Counted from the first letter of the stretch, positions 34,237 through 43,781 are shown. The stretch is 64,000 bases of DNA from Bacillus sp. B1-b2 (GCF_009183415.1 NZ_WEHU01000003.1:220842-284841); one strand, 5' to 3'. Program-made: numbers and translations. The notes: generated by a model not told the origin, from the letters alone.

Positions 34237-35331
34237 TCAAAAGGTCGGAGCAGGAAATTGATCAATTTTGATACGAAGTAAACTATAAGGTTTCTGTCGT
34301 AGGTCTTTTCCATAATGAAATCTAGGCTGCCGATGTAATTGGTTCACAATGACATACAAATATTGATCCGGACCAATTGAAAAAGTATCCGGCCACAAAA
34401 TTCTCGGTTCATGTGCGATAGTTTCTATTATGCCATTTGGTAATATTTTACGGATACTGTTACTTTCATAATCTCCAGCATAAACTGTTCCCTTTGCATC
34501 AGTGATCATTCCATCTGACGCACCTTTTTCTCCCCAATACTCCACAAGATAAGGTAAATCCATATCCGGTATCGTTCTGTCTCTAAGGGCTTCTGTTGAA
34601 ATCGAGAACAGATGACGGCTTGTTAGTGGACAAAAGAATAATACCTTTCCATCGGGAGAAATCGCAATACCGTCAGATGCTAATCTAAATGGGGAAGTTG
34701 AACCATCTTTGTTTCGATTCATTAAAATTTGACCTTCTACTTTCGGTAAACAATAGGGATCAGGTGAAGTTGAACTTGCTCCATTTAACCGTCTAAACGC
34801 ATTTCCATTTGATAAATCTACGACGATAATAGCTCCTGGTCCTCTTGATGAAGAATCCGTTATATAGGCATAACCTGCTTTTCCAACACGAAAATCAAAA
34901 CGGACATCATTCAAATAAGTTGTAGGCAGAACAACATCTTCTGTAAAGGTATATACATTTCTTATTGTATTGGTTTTTAAATCAACAGCGACTAATTTTG
35001 CCCCTCCTTTAATAGGCTCAGAAAAATTGGGTGCTGCTGTATCTAATATCCAAACCGTTCCCCTTCCATCAGCCACTACACTTTGAACACTGATGAAAGT
35101 CGTTGTGATATTTTCGGGCTTAACCAAATTGGTTTGTATATTGGGATATGGCTGTAATTTATCCCCAACAATTTCCGCCACCGTAAATTTAACATCGTCA
35201 CCCCATTTTGGAAAGCAAATGAAAATACGACCGGTTTCTGAAACTGTAACACCTGTAGGCATAGCCCCATAAAATGTATAAACCAGTTCTAAATTTCCGA
35301 AATATTTTTCACTAGGTAACATAGGTTTCAT
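34237..35331 (-). CDS. major royal jelly protein (Yellow)/SMP-30-like beta-propeller protein
   Basis: A 364-aa protein with a six-bladed propeller pattern: repeated VxxDGxGxVWxLD-like strands (SVVADGRGTVWILD, DGIAISPDGKVLFF, DGMITDAKGTVYAGD). This is the MRJP/Yellow branch of the gluconolactonase fold. No signal peptide is seen, so it is likely cytoplasmic. GGAGGA precedes the ATG. It may be a lactonase or sugar-acid enzyme, but no substrate residues can be assigned with confidence. It stands alone, convergent with the coat operon. Confidence 0.82.
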   Translation of the reverse strand: MKPMLPSEKYFGNLELVYTFYGAMPTGVTVSETGRIFICFPKWGDDVKFTVAEIVGDKLQPYPNIQTNLVKPENITTTFISVQSVVADGRGTVWILDTAAPNFSEPIKGGAKLVAVDLKTNTIRNVYTFTEDVVLPTTYLNDVRFDFRVGKAGYAYITDSSSRGPGAIIVVDLSNGNAFRRLNGASSTSPDPYCLPKVEGQILMNRNKDGSTSPFRLASDGIAISPDGKVLFFCPLTSRHLFSISTEALRDRTIPDMDLPYLVEYWGEKGASDGMITDAKGTVYAGDYESNSIRKILPNGIIETIAHEPRILWPDTFSIGPDQYLYVIVNQLHRQPRFHYGKDLRQKPYSLLRIKIDQFPAPTF

Positions 35332-35923
35332 AATATCCTCCTCAAGAAATCAAACGGGATATCACCTATATATGATTTATATTTTTTCTAGTGCATGTTC
35401 TTAACGAGTTTTCTAAATGAAAAGATGATTGAAAACATTGTTTTCGAATTTTAATTTAAAGGTCTCCAGATGAAGAAAAATTCAAGTAGCAGGTAGTGAA
35501 GTTCAATATTCCTGAATCAGATTAAACCGTTATAAAAAATCACAAAACCCTTAAAATTTGTGAAGAAATGCACTTAAGCTAAACTGCCACGTTTCTACCA
35601 TAAGCAAAGTTTTACTTATTACAGGAATGTTGCCCCATTACTTTAACAAAAGACAAAAGAAGTCATTAATCCTGCTTAGATCAGTAGCTGTTCTTCTTTC
35701 ATATCGCCCGTTAGCTTAATAACTTCCCTTACTTTGTTACTGCTGCAATCAAGTCATCAATGGTTCCAACACATTTCTTAACTCCAGATAAATGGTAAAA
35801 TGTTTACACATATTATATCAACTTTTTTAAAATTCGGTTTACACTGAACTACTTATTTAGGAAATCCAATGATAACCCCTCTTTAAGGGGGACGACTATT
35901 TTCTTTCAAGGAAATATCATGAC
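35332..35923. other. 592-bp intergenic region with dispersed repeat copy C
   Basis: Copy C of the dispersed repeat spans about 35555-35700 (TTTGTGAAGAAATGCACTTA, TGCCACGTTTCTACCATAAG, TTATTACAGGAATGTTGCC, TTAATCCTGCTTAGAT). It is the most complete copy in the window. A weak CCCCTC/GGGGG hairpin near 35876-35892 may end the MFS transcript. No gene is supported. Confidence 0.5.
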
Positions 35924-37138
35924 TTATTCATTGTTTTTTGGAGGAAACCCATAAACATTTGCACGAAACGCTACTAGGAATCCAAGTAGAATGAGAATAA
36001 ACATGACCCATGAAAAAGAACTCACGTCAAATGATTCCATCAAAATTGCTCCAATTGCACTCCCGCCAGCAATAGCGAGATTCCAAACAGTAACTAACAT
36101 AGATTGGGCAATATCAGCACCTTTTTTCGTATTATCTGCTATTGCTGTTTGCGTAAGTGTTGCTGCTCCTCCAAAGGTTAAACCCCATAAAGCTACAGCA
36201 ATATAAATGATAGTAGGTTCACTAATTCCGATACCTAATGCTAATGTAGCCAATCCAAACCCAGCCAGACTAAATAAAACTAAAGTACGTAATATACGTT
36301 CAATGAATACACCTATAACCCAGATTCCAACTAAGGATGTAATGCCAAAAATAAGTAAAACTAAATCAACTCGTTGAGAAAGACCTGCTTCGGCAAGATA
36401 TGGTGCGATATAAGTATAAAGTATGTTATGAGAAAGTATCCAAGCCAATACAACAAACAAAATGGGGCGAACACCAGGGGTAATGAAAACCTTGAGAAGG
36501 GTCATTCGCTTTTCAGATGTTTGACCAGGAAAGTCTGGCATTTTCCAGATAATCCATAAAATTAATAATGCTGCTAAAAGTGACATGATGCCGAAGACCA
36601 ATCTCCAACCAACAAGAGCGCCAAGAAATGTCCCAACAGGAACACCAAAAGCTAATGCAAGAGGAGTACCAATCATAGCTACAGCCATTGCTCTTCCCTT
36701 CAATGACTTTGGAGCCAAAAGTCGTGCGTATCCCGCGGTCATCCCCCACAGTACTCCAGCAGTTACACCCGCAAAGAAACGAGCTAATATAGTTAAAGTT
36801 AAACTAGAAGATAGAGCTGTAATAGTATTAAATACAAGGAACCCAATAATACATAAAAGAAGCAAACGTTTCCTATGCCACCCTTGTGTTGCAGTAGTTA
36901 TAGGAATAGCCGCAATTAATGAGCCTAGAGCATAAGCCGTAACAAGTTGACCCGCTAAAGATTCTGACACACCAAGTCCTTCACTTATCGGTATTAATAG
37001 ACCAGCTGGTATAGTTTCCGTAAGAATACATATGAATCCAGCCATAGCTAGTGCAATTAAACCAGCCCAAGGAAGACGTTCTGAAGGTATTGAATATGAC
37101 TCTTCATTTTGTTTAGTTATATTAATGTTATTATCCAT
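35924..37138 (-). CDS. MFS transporter, DHA1 drug:H+ antiporter type
   Basis: A 404-aa permease with 12 predicted helices. ETIPAGLLIPISEGLGVSES is the start of helix 1 and loop 1 in the AraJ/YdhP-like DHA1 group. RFFAGVTAGVLWGMTAGYAR (helix 4) and ALAFGVPVGTFLGALVGWR (helix 5, motif C) follow. It likely exports a small toxic or metabolic compound. It is divergent from an Lrp-type regulator 190 bp away, which probably controls it. Confidence 0.88.
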   Translation of the reverse strand: MDNNINITKQNEESYSIPSERLPWAGLIALAMAGFICILTETIPAGLLIPISEGLGVSESLAGQLVTAYALGSLIAAIPITTATQGWHRKRLLLLCIIGFLVFNTITALSSSLTLTILARFFAGVTAGVLWGMTAGYARLLAPKSLKGRAMAVAMIGTPLALAFGVPVGTFLGALVGWRLVFGIMSLLAALLILWIIWKMPDFPGQTSEKRMTLLKVFITPGVRPILFVVLAWILSHNILYTYIAPYLAEAGLSQRVDLVLLIFGITSLVGIWVIGVFIERILRTLVLFSLAGFGLATLALGIGISEPTIIYIAVALWGLTFGGAATLTQTAIADNTKKGADIAQSMLVTVWNLAIAGGSAIGAILMESFDVSSFSWVMFILILLGFLVAFRANVYGFPPKNNE

Positions 37139-37327
37139 TTATAAAATTCCCCCTGATTAGTTGATGGATTAATTATACTAACAGTATTTTAAGTTTTACA
37201 TAAGATAATAAAGGTATTATTCTGTATTTAACTATAAAATAAACGAAATTTAATGATATTACATTTGAAATGCAATATAATGATTTAGGGGGACATAAAC
37301 GTCTTATAATAGGAAGGTGTACTTAAT

Positions 37328-37768
37328 ATGGATAGTATCGATAGAGATATACTAATGTGTTTACAATCAGATGCTCGGTTGTCAATGACTTCCCTTGGAA
37401 AACTTATAGGGCTATCTCAACCAGCAATAACGGAAAGGGTAAAAAGATTAGAAGAACAAGGAGTGATAAAAAGATATAGTGCTATAGTTTCCAATGAGAA
37501 AGTTGGAAAATCCACTGTGGCTTTTATCCTTTTTCGGACTACAAAGTGCAATAATTTCGTTGATTATTGTAAGGAGGCTTTACAGGTAGTAGAATGTCAC
37601 CGAATTAGCGGTGAACACAATTATTTGATTAAAGTAGTAGTTGAATCAACAAAGGAACTTGAATTATTTGAAAATGATAGTATGAAGTATGGAGATTCTA
37701 CTACATTGATTTCCTTATCATCACCTATTGATAATAAACCATTAATTCCAAATTTAAGTGCTGAATAG
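37328..37768 (+). CDS. Lrp/AsnC family transcriptional regulator
   Basis: A 146-aa protein. HTH: SMTSLGKLIGLSQPAITER, followed by VKRLEEQGVIKRYSAIV. The C-terminal RAM-type ligand domain begins around residue 65 (VAFILFR, CHRISGEHNYLIKVVV). Such regulators bind amino acids and often control a divergent exporter, here the MFS gene. AGGAAGGTG precedes the ATG. Confidence 0.92.
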   Translation: MDSIDRDILMCLQSDARLSMTSLGKLIGLSQPAITERVKRLEEQGVIKRYSAIVSNEKVGKSTVAFILFRTTKCNNFVDYCKEALQVVECHRISGEHNYLIKVVVESTKELELFENDSMKYGDSTTLISLSSPIDNKPLIPNLSAE

Positions 37769-37833
37769 AATTTTAAAGATATATGTTGAAAATAACTATG
37801 TTTAAACGCTCATCTTTACCCTTTTTATAAATC

Positions 37834-37887
37834 AAAAAGAAAGAATCCATTTAAAAAATGTTTGTTCAAAATGGATTCTTTCTTTTT
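37834..37887 (+). terminator. intrinsic terminator of the Lrp-type gene
   Basis: A 19-bp stem (AAAAAGAAAGAATCCATTT and complement), loop of 15, ending in TTTTT. Symmetric A/T runs allow both directions. Confidence 0.8.
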
Positions 37888-38180
37888 AATTTAGTATTCA
37901 GACTCATAAACACCTTAATTTTTTTGTGATCCTTATTCAACAAACCTCCCCTTTTCTACCATAAGCAAGATTTCAAAAAATATTTTGCTAATTCAATAGA
38001 GTTTTATACCACTTTTACTTTATTTTAAATATTCAATAGGTGTGTAATTTCTATATTTAACAGATTAAAACATCTACTATAAAATGCGTGTAGTCTCCCC
38101 GTCAATTAACTTAAAATGAATATCAGATGATGTTCCTCCATCAATATGCTGTGGAACATCTGATAATTGGAATAATTCCT
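37888..38180. other. intergenic region with short repeat copy D
   Basis: TTCTACCATAAGCAAGA at 37954-37970 repeats part of copy C, preceded by TTTTGTGAT. Another hairpin-like pair (CAGATGATGTTCC and GGAACATCTG at 38124-38163) lies just past the 182-aa gene and may be its terminator. Confidence 0.45.
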
Positions 38181-38729
38181 TCAAATGAATAGTTTTTTTC
38201 TATTAGCTTCTATTGTAATACTATATGGACCAGCTAAATTCATTAGTGACTCCATTCGTACTTCGTCTTCCATGAAAGAAGAATCTATAAATTCTAATTC
38301 GAATGAAACAGCCTCATTACTTCGTTTATGTAATACAAGAATGCATTCTCCATTCAATAAGTCTTTGCTCACAGTCTCAAAATTGCACTTGCCATTACCA
38401 TCGTATGAAATTGCTGTAATGCCACTTGCTAACGTTTCCTGGTACATCGTAATTAGAAGATTGGGTAAAAGTGCATATACTATTACAACTATTATTATGG
38501 TTCGAAAGTGATATTTCTTCATACCAATGACAAGTAAAATCATAGCGATTACAAACAAAATGGATCCAATTATACCAAGTAAAATATAGCCATTCTGATT
38601 GCGAATTGGAAATGACATGAATGTAGAACGTGCTTCTATCATTACATTATTAGGATACGGGAAATATAAGTACATACATATACCAAAAATAATAACTGAA
38701 CTAATGAGTGCCAATTTACTTTTTATCAT
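38181..38729 (-). CDS. membrane protein of unknown function
   Basis: 182 aa. Three predicted helices in the N-terminal half (residues about 5-25, 45-70, 75-98) precede a soluble domain of about 80 residues rich in acidic and aliphatic residues. I recognise no family. The ribosome site GGAGGT and a clear hairpin after the stop support a real gene. It stands alone. Confidence 0.6.
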   Translation of the reverse strand: MIKSKLALISSVIIFGICMYLYFPYPNNVMIEARSTFMSFPIRNQNGYILLGIIGSILFVIAMILLVIGMKKYHFRTIIIVVIVYALLPNLLITMYQETLASGITAISYDGNGKCNFETVSKDLLNGECILVLHKRSNEAVSFELEFIDSSFMEDEVRMESLMNLAGPYSITIEANRKKLFI

Positions 38730-38902
38730 CGTGTACCTCCTCTCTTTATCAATTTAATCTCCTTTTTTATCATATGCTTTCTACTTTCGGTTTTTATGTA
38801 ATGTTCTATAAGTGTAATGGAAAATCATTTTTGAAGTATCCTGCCTCTATAGCAATATAACAAAGGAGCTTCCCTAGCATAAGGAAAGCCCTTGTTAGTT
38901 AT

Positions 38903-39049
38903 TTATCCCTGACTATTCTTGTTATCATTCATTTTTATTCGTATATCACTTAGAATATCTATTATTATATTATTTTGCTTTACCATCTTAGATAAATTTC
39001 TAATTATTGTTAGTAAACCAATAATAATTAATATTAATAAAATAATCAT
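38903..39049 (-). CDS. small single-helix membrane protein
   Basis: 48 aa: MIILLILIIIGLLTIIRNLS is a membrane helix, followed by a charged helical tail. The ATG at 39049 has AAGGAGGAAAGG in front; longer forms to 39142 are unsupported. Unknown function; possibly an immunity-like or stress protein. Confidence 0.5.
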   Translation of the reverse strand: MIILLILIIIGLLTIIRNLSKMVKQNNIIIDILSDIRIKMNDNKNSQG

Positions 39050-39163
39050 CCTTTCCTCCTTGAACGTGAAGTAATTATATCTAAGTATAAAGCTAAGATT
39101 ATTAGTTCTGTTTAACTGTTCTTCGTCGAGAATTACAAACAAATAAGAAGAACATACTATTTA

Positions 39164-39421
39164 TTACTCTATTTCACTAAGCTTAAGTATTTTGTAATAA
39201 CCAAAAACAATGGTGAAAAGGCCAATTCCTAGAAGTATTCTTCCTGCCGTCAGAAAACTATTTATGTAGCCTTGAATTGCGATTAGGTATATAGAAGTGT
39301 CTACACTTCCTTGTTTATATAACCAGTTTTCAGCTATTGAATTTCCGAATCTAACACTGAAAAATATAAATATAAAACCAATTACAATGTTTAGATAACC
39401 AATATTAACTATTCTTTTCAA
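39164..39421 (-). CDS. small membrane protein, two helices
   Basis: 85 aa, TTG start with GGAGGCAAG upstream. Helices at about residues 6-24 and 55-78. No family recognised. Same strand and spacing as its neighbours at 38903 and 39531, so they may form an operon of small membrane proteins. Confidence 0.55.
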   Translation of the reverse strand: MKRIVNIGYLNIVIGFIFIFFSVRFGNSIAENWLYKQGSVDTSIYLIAIQGYINSFLTAGRILLGIGLFTIVFGYYKILKLSEIE

Positions 39422-39530
39422 TTTATCTTGCCTCCAAATACAACCAGCCCTGTTTGTTTCTTTCTTACACTTTATAGTTGCTCCTAAGGATTAACTGTAT
39501 ATTACCATTCAATTATTTGATTAATCTTAC

Positions 39531-39764
39531 TTACCTTTTATAACTTCTGTAAGATATGAAGATATAAAAACTGATAGTAACAATACAACTAAAAATAATT
39601 GAATATTTTAAAAGCATTAAAAAATATTCTGGGTAAGTATATTCAAATGCAGAACCAATTCCATGTAGATCTGTTGTCATTTTCGTTCTTGGAATAAAGA
39701 CCAATAATATTGCCATAGTTACTATAAAAGTATAAATAGACGTCTTCATTATATTTTTTTTCAT
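39531..39764 (-). CDS. small membrane protein, two helices
   Basis: 77 aa from ATG 39764, preceded by AGGAGG. Helices at about residues 8-25 and 50-70 with a short extracytoplasmic loop (PRTKMTTDLHGIGSAFEYTY). No family recognised. Confidence 0.55.
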   Translation of the reverse strand: MKKNIMKTSIYTFIVTMAILLVFIPRTKMTTDLHGIGSAFEYTYPEYFLMLLKYSIIFSCIVTISFYIFISYRSYKR

Positions 39765-39901
39765 TTCTAACCTCCTATTAAAACCATTTTGTACTATTTT
39801 ACCATAAATGTAATTATTATGGTCTTGGTAGTTCACATACGGTAACTTAGAAATAAAAGAACCTAAATCCAATATAGATAGAATAATCCAAAACAAATGG
39901 T

Positions 39902-39925
39902 AAAAAAGCTGCTTATTAGAGCAGC
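39902..39925 (-). terminator. intrinsic terminator
   Basis: GCTGC/GCAGC stem with an 8-nt loop, followed by TTTTTT on the minus strand. It ends the small relic at 39939. Confidence 0.65.
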
Positions 39926-39938
39926 CCTCAAGTTAATC

Positions 39939-40086
39939 TTATTCATCGGATTCAATAATTTCAATTGCCTTCAGCAAGAGATTTATGTCTATTTCAATAA
40001 TCCTTCTAATTTCATTTGTCCTGCACTTCTGGCGATCTAGCCTTAAACGGCTGATTTCTTTAGTAAATAGAAGTCTCCATTCTCAT
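39939..40086 (-). pseudogene. frameshifted small gene
   Basis: An ATG at 40086 with TAGGGAG upstream opens a frame that stops after eight codons. The +1 frame continues for 46 codons as a charged helical peptide (EISRLRLDRQKCRTNEIRRI, then EIDINLLLKAIEIIE) and ends 14 nt before a terminator. Site, length and terminator suggest a former gene of about 50 aa broken by one indel. Confidence 0.4.
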
Positions 40087-40290
40087 TTTTTCTACTCCCT
40101 AAATGTATTTTTAAAAAGGCATATATTTTTATAATAAAAGTAAACCCCAAGAAAGATTGTATCTAATAATATCGAAATCAAATAAAAATTGCTGGATAAA
40201 CATTATTAAGTAGTCTTAATGTAAAACTAGGTATTTATGTTTTATCTAATCCAGCAATCTGCTAATAACTTGTGAATTTTTCCACTTAAA

Positions 40291-40761
40291 CTAACTAATT
40301 TTTTTACTTTCTTCTTCTCGTTTTCTCTTCATAATTTCTATTAGTGCTTTCTTTGTATCTTCATGCAATATTATTTTCTCGGTAAGATCTAAACTTGAGT
40401 GTTTAACCTTACTTCCCCATTTTCTTGAAAAGGATCTCCAATCACAAACCATTTCAATTAAATATTTTCTCGGCATAGGCACTACCTGATTATTACTGGG
40501 GTCAATAACCCAATACTCCCAATGATGTTTATTTTGATGTTGGTGGTTAAGCCAAGCATACTTCCATTTTAATTCATCTTCTAAGTTTTTTTCTCCTTTG
40601 TAGAAGAACTTTTTAGAATAAGGGAAAAATTCTTTTGGTTTAAATTTTGATAAATCGTGCGTAATACCCTGTATGATTAATCCTTCTTGCCAACATTCAA
40701 CTAAGACATTAAGTTTGTGTTCAAGGATGTATAGAAAGTTTCTCCAGTAAGACTTAAACAT
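40291..40761 (-). CDS. DUF5662-like protein
   Basis: A 156-aa soluble protein. The pattern ITHDLSKFKPKEFFPYSKKF, with an HD pair, and HQHQNKHHWEYWV, with several His, resemble DUF5662 proteins, which have an HD-like metal site. Its role is unknown, possibly phosphohydrolase-like. AGGGGGTC precedes the ATG. The C-terminus is a basic, Lys/Glu-rich tail. Confidence 0.7.
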   Translation of the reverse strand: MFKSYWRNFLYILEHKLNVLVECWQEGLIIQGITHDLSKFKPKEFFPYSKKFFYKGEKNLEDELKWKYAWLNHQHQNKHHWEYWVIDPSNNQVVPMPRKYLIEMVCDWRSFSRKWGSKVKHSSLDLTEKIILHEDTKKALIEIMKRKREEESKKIS

Positions 40762-40985
40762 AAAATTCGACCCCCTGACAAGAAATTTACTCTATTCATA
40801 TTCCATGTGTTTAATATAAGTTCCTTTATTAAAACTTAATTACTCTTAAATCAAATACTACCATTTTCTACCAGAAGTAAGTTTTCACTAGTTATAGAAT
40901 TACTGCTCAAATAGTTACATTGAGACTCCTTCTCTTTACATAAAACAAGCGTTAATCCTTCTTAACATGAATTATAATATAATAA
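40762..40985. repeat. dispersed intergenic repeat, copy E
   Basis: TTCTACCAGAAGTAAG, a diverged TTATAGAATTACTGCTC, and TTAATCCTTCTTAACAT follow in the same order as in copy C. A short piece of the same family (AACTTGTGAATTTTTCCACT) also lies at about 40266-40285. Confidence 0.5.
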
Positions 40986-40989
40986 AGAA

Positions 40990-41028
40990 AACGCCTAATA
41001 CCTCATGTAGCAAGGGGTTTTAGACGTT
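40990..41028 (-). terminator. terminator-like hairpin
   Basis: AACGCCTAATACC pairs with GGTTTTAGACGTT (11 of 13 positions), followed on the minus strand by TTTTCTTTATT. Located after the relic at 41132. Confidence 0.5.
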
Positions 41029-41131
41029 TATCATAAGAAATTATTGTAGAGTTAATAGGTATTATGAATTTTATATAAATAACGACATTCATACCTGTAC
41101 TCATTAAGAGTTTGAAAATACGATTCCCTCT

Positions 41132-41284
41132 CTATTTTTTAGTAACGATTGTCCATAAATAAATCCAGTCATCCATTAATTTTATAACTGAAGATCCATA
41201 AGTGCTGCTACAAAAATAGCTCTCTATAAGAACTTCAAAGCAGTCTTTCTTCTCATTGATTGACACGCCAATGATATATTCATT
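41132..41284 (-). pseudogene. start-less open frame, probable gene relic
   Basis: A 50-codon open frame with protein-like composition (EYIIGVSINEKKDCFEVLIE, then MDDWIYLWTIV) begins directly after a stop and has no usable upstream start. It lies just past the tubby-like gene. The family is not recognised. Confidence 0.3.
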
Positions 41285-41294
41285 CTAATATTAA

Positions 41295-41822
41295 TCAATT
41301 ACCCAAGTAAAAAACACACTGAAAAAAACAAACAAAAAAAGCGGGATCCTGGATTGGTGAGCTTTCTTCTATCTGTATAGTGGATTGAAAAAGTTTCATC
41401 ATTTTCATATCCCATCTTGCTATTTCTATATCATTATAATAAATTCTTGCTCTTTCCATTACATCCTTTTTCACGACAAATGTTTGAGATGTGGAAGTGG
41501 AAGCTATTTGCATTTCAGGAGAAACGGTTTGCCAGCTTAAGTAAGTTATATGAAATTCTTCCTTTGTAGCTGTATGGATGATTTTATATTGTGTTTTCCC
41601 CCATCTTGGTATTTTAGTACCTTGATACAGTAAACTTCCATCAACAGAATAGATGTCATATTGAACAAAATAATTATTTTCGAGAAATAGGTCTGCTATT
41701 CTATTCCATTTATACTTAAATGTTCGCTTAAAGCTGCAGACAATCTCTCCTTTCTCATTTACAACGTTTGATGACTTGGTTGAGCTTTTCACTTTTGGGG
41801 GCTTGTATGTATATACTTTCAT
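41295..41822 (-). CDS. tubby C-terminal-like domain protein
   Basis: 175 aa. The opening MKVYTYKPPKVKSST, the central WQTVSPEMQI and the end PIQDPAFFVCFFQCVFYLG match tubby/LURP-one-like proteins found widely in Bacillus. The fold is a beta-barrel around a C-terminal hydrophobic helix that may insert in membranes. Function in bacteria is unknown; phospholipid interaction is a guess from the fold. AGGAGG precedes the ATG. Confidence 0.72.
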   Translation of the reverse strand: MKVYTYKPPKVKSSTKSSNVVNEKGEIVCSFKRTFKYKWNRIADLFLENNYFVQYDIYSVDGSLLYQGTKIPRWGKTQYKIIHTATKEEFHITYLSWQTVSPEMQIASTSTSQTFVVKKDVMERARIYYNDIEIARWDMKMMKLFQSTIQIEESSPIQDPAFFVCFFQCVFYLGN

Positions 41823-41893
41823 TACTACCTCCTATTAAACAGGATGAATCCTTTTTTACTACTTCTATGTAAATTCGAATTCTCCTCTTCATA

Positions 41894-41929
41894 GAAAAAA
41901 GCATTCAAGGAATAATTCCTCAAATGCTT
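41894..41929 (-). terminator. intrinsic terminator of the 64-aa gene
   Basis: A 15-bp stem (AAGCATTTGAGGAAT with ATTCCTTGAATGCTT, two wobble-type positions), then TTTTTTC on the minus strand. Confidence 0.75.
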
Positions 41930-41934
41930 AGCCA

Positions 41935-42129
41935 TTACACACCCATTTTTCTTCTTGTATTACTCGGTTTTTTCGATTGCTGGCTCTTCATTTTTTTTGT
42001 TGAAAGATCAGCATTCATTTTTCCATTTCCTGCACCTGACTGGTTCTTCTTTTTCTCCAATTGCAGCTTCATTGCCTCTTGTAAACTAATTTTCTTTTTT
42101 GGTGTTTCTGATGATTTGTTTTCTGTCAT
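41935..42129 (-). CDS. small basic, disordered protein
   Basis: 64 aa, rich in Lys, Ser, Gln and Asn: KKKISLQEAMKLQLEKKKNQ then a disordered tail ending TRRKMGV. No membrane segment. GGAG and a good terminator frame it. Unknown function; the charge suggests nucleic-acid binding, but this is a guess. Confidence 0.6.
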   Translation of the reverse strand: MTENKSSETPKKKISLQEAMKLQLEKKKNQSGAGNGKMNADLSTKKMKSQQSKKPSNTRRKMGV

Positions 42130-42254
42130 GTTTATTACTCCTTTTATACATTAGTTAGTCTAGTATAAACTATTTTCTCTTATTTGTGAAAGTACTAAAA
42201 AACATTATCTATTGCTGCTTTTTACAAAAGGGGTCTTTGTGGCTGCTTGTTTTG

Positions 42255-42725
42255 TTAGATTGCTTTATTTAAGTGAATATAATATAAAATTAGTATACGT
42301 GCTTTTTCATATTCCATGTATTCCTGGTAAAAGTCTGGATACTTTTCTATTCGTTCTTCTAAAAATTCATACTGCTCAAACAGCTGAAAGAAGGACTTCT
42401 CCAGCCATTTTAACTGGCTGTTTTTTAAGTCATCGACTTGTTGTTTTACAAGATAACTAAAACATGCGTAAATATTTGCCCAATAGGTATTTAAGTCACC
42501 ATTTAAACACCATTCTTCTCGGAATTCGCTGTGATAATCATCTTGCAATTTTCTGATTGTAGAAGATGGGAAGGGCTTTAGGAGATGAAGTTGCATACAA
42601 TTCTTTATTGTGTTAGGATGCTTTTCTCTACTAACCACTTGGAGCATATACTCATAATAAGCTAATATTTGGCTAGGAAAGGATTTTCTTCTCACATTTT
42701 GTGTTGGAATGGACATAAAATTCAA
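42255..42725 (-). CDS. hypothetical soluble protein
   Basis: A helical protein of about 156 aa, rich in Tyr, Trp and Leu (LNTYWANIYACFSYLVKQQV). The TTG at 42725 follows AGGTGAT; ATG 42716 is the alternative. A TATAAT box at about 42763 lies in front, so longer forms would include the promoter. No family recognised. Confidence 0.55.
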   Translation of the reverse strand: MNFMSIPTQNVRRKSFPSQILAYYEYMLQVVSREKHPNTIKNCMQLHLLKPFPSSTIRKLQDDYHSEFREEWCLNGDLNTYWANIYACFSYLVKQQVDDLKNSQLKWLEKSFFQLFEQYEFLEERIEKYPDFYQEYMEYEKARILILYYIHLNKAI

Positions 42726-42772
42726 ACGATCACCTATTAAATTCTGACTTTCTAGCAAATTATACCATAACT

Positions 42773-43669
42773 TTATGAAAACTCCTTCTTCTCTTTCCTT
42801 TTTTTATAGGCGAGTGGTGTTATTCCCATTTTCTGTTTAAATTTATCTATGTAGTAGCTGGTACTATTAAAACCCACTTGATAAGCAACATCTGTTACAT
42901 GGAAATCTTGCTCTTCTAGTAATTGCAAGCTTTTCTGAATGCGAAAATCGTTTACATAATGTAATGGAGTTGTTTTCAATATTCTCTTGAAATAGCGACA
43001 ACACTCTGAACGACTTAAATTGCCTGCTCTAGCAATGTCCTCTAATAGAATTTTTTCTGTGTAATGAGCATGTATCCATATTAGCATCTTTTTCATTTTA
43101 TCATTTTTAACTACTTCAGCTTGTTGTTGTTCTATTTGCACTCCATTCGTAATAAGATTTTTCCACATGAAAGTTATATGCATACTAATATCCAGCTCGT
43201 AATGGAAAGGAGTTTCTCTTAATAATGTACTAATTTCTAGGATAGAATTTAGTATATTACTTGCCCATTCATCCTTCGATTGTAAGAGGATAAAAGGTAT
43301 ATTTGTTGCATGAGCGTACGGGTTTACATAGGTAGAAAAAAGTTCATGTGAAAGCATAAAGCTAGGTGCAATATTTAAACAAATATACTCACAATTAGTG
43401 AAATCTATCTCTTTTGCCATATGTAAGCAGCCACTATTGATAAAGAGTCCCTCCCCTTTTTGAAGAGTTATTTTATTTTCATTAACATGAAAAATACAAG
43501 CTCCTTCTATTATGATCACAAACTGAAATTCACTATGCCAATGAAGTGGAATATAACCATTGATATTGTTTTTTATCTTTGTTTGATAACAAGCCATTGG
43601 TAATACCACTGTACGATGTTCCGTTAACTCTCTTAATTGGTGATCAATCATAAAATCTTTTATTTGCAT
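42773..43669 (-). CDS. AraC family regulator with cupin sensor domain
   Basis: 298 aa. The N-terminal cupin (residues about 25-150) has PLHWHSEFQFVIIIEGACIF and HVNENKITLQKGEGLFI. The C-terminal AraC domain has two HTH motifs (LLEDIARAGNLSRSECCRYF and HVTDVAYQVGFNSTSYYIDK). I chose ATG 43669, which has GAGGT upstream. It is divergent from the EamA transporter 113 bp away and probably activates it in response to a small ligand. Confidence 0.9.
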   Translation of the reverse strand: MQIKDFMIDHQLRELTEHRTVVLPMACYQTKIKNNINGYIPLHWHSEFQFVIIIEGACIFHVNENKITLQKGEGLFINSGCLHMAKEIDFTNCEYICLNIAPSFMLSHELFSTYVNPYAHATNIPFILLQSKDEWASNILNSILEISTLLRETPFHYELDISMHITFMWKNLITNGVQIEQQQAEVVKNDKMKKMLIWIHAHYTEKILLEDIARAGNLSRSECCRYFKRILKTTPLHYVNDFRIQKSLQLLEEQDFHVTDVAYQVGFNSTSYYIDKFKQKMGITPLAYKKRKEKKEFS

Positions 43670-43781
43670 ACTTACCTCAATATTCTTGTATTTTTCCATT
43701 CTATTTACGTATTATTTTCTTGTTTTATTCTTTATGATTAACCATACTATACACTATTTTTATATATAAGGAGATAAAAAG

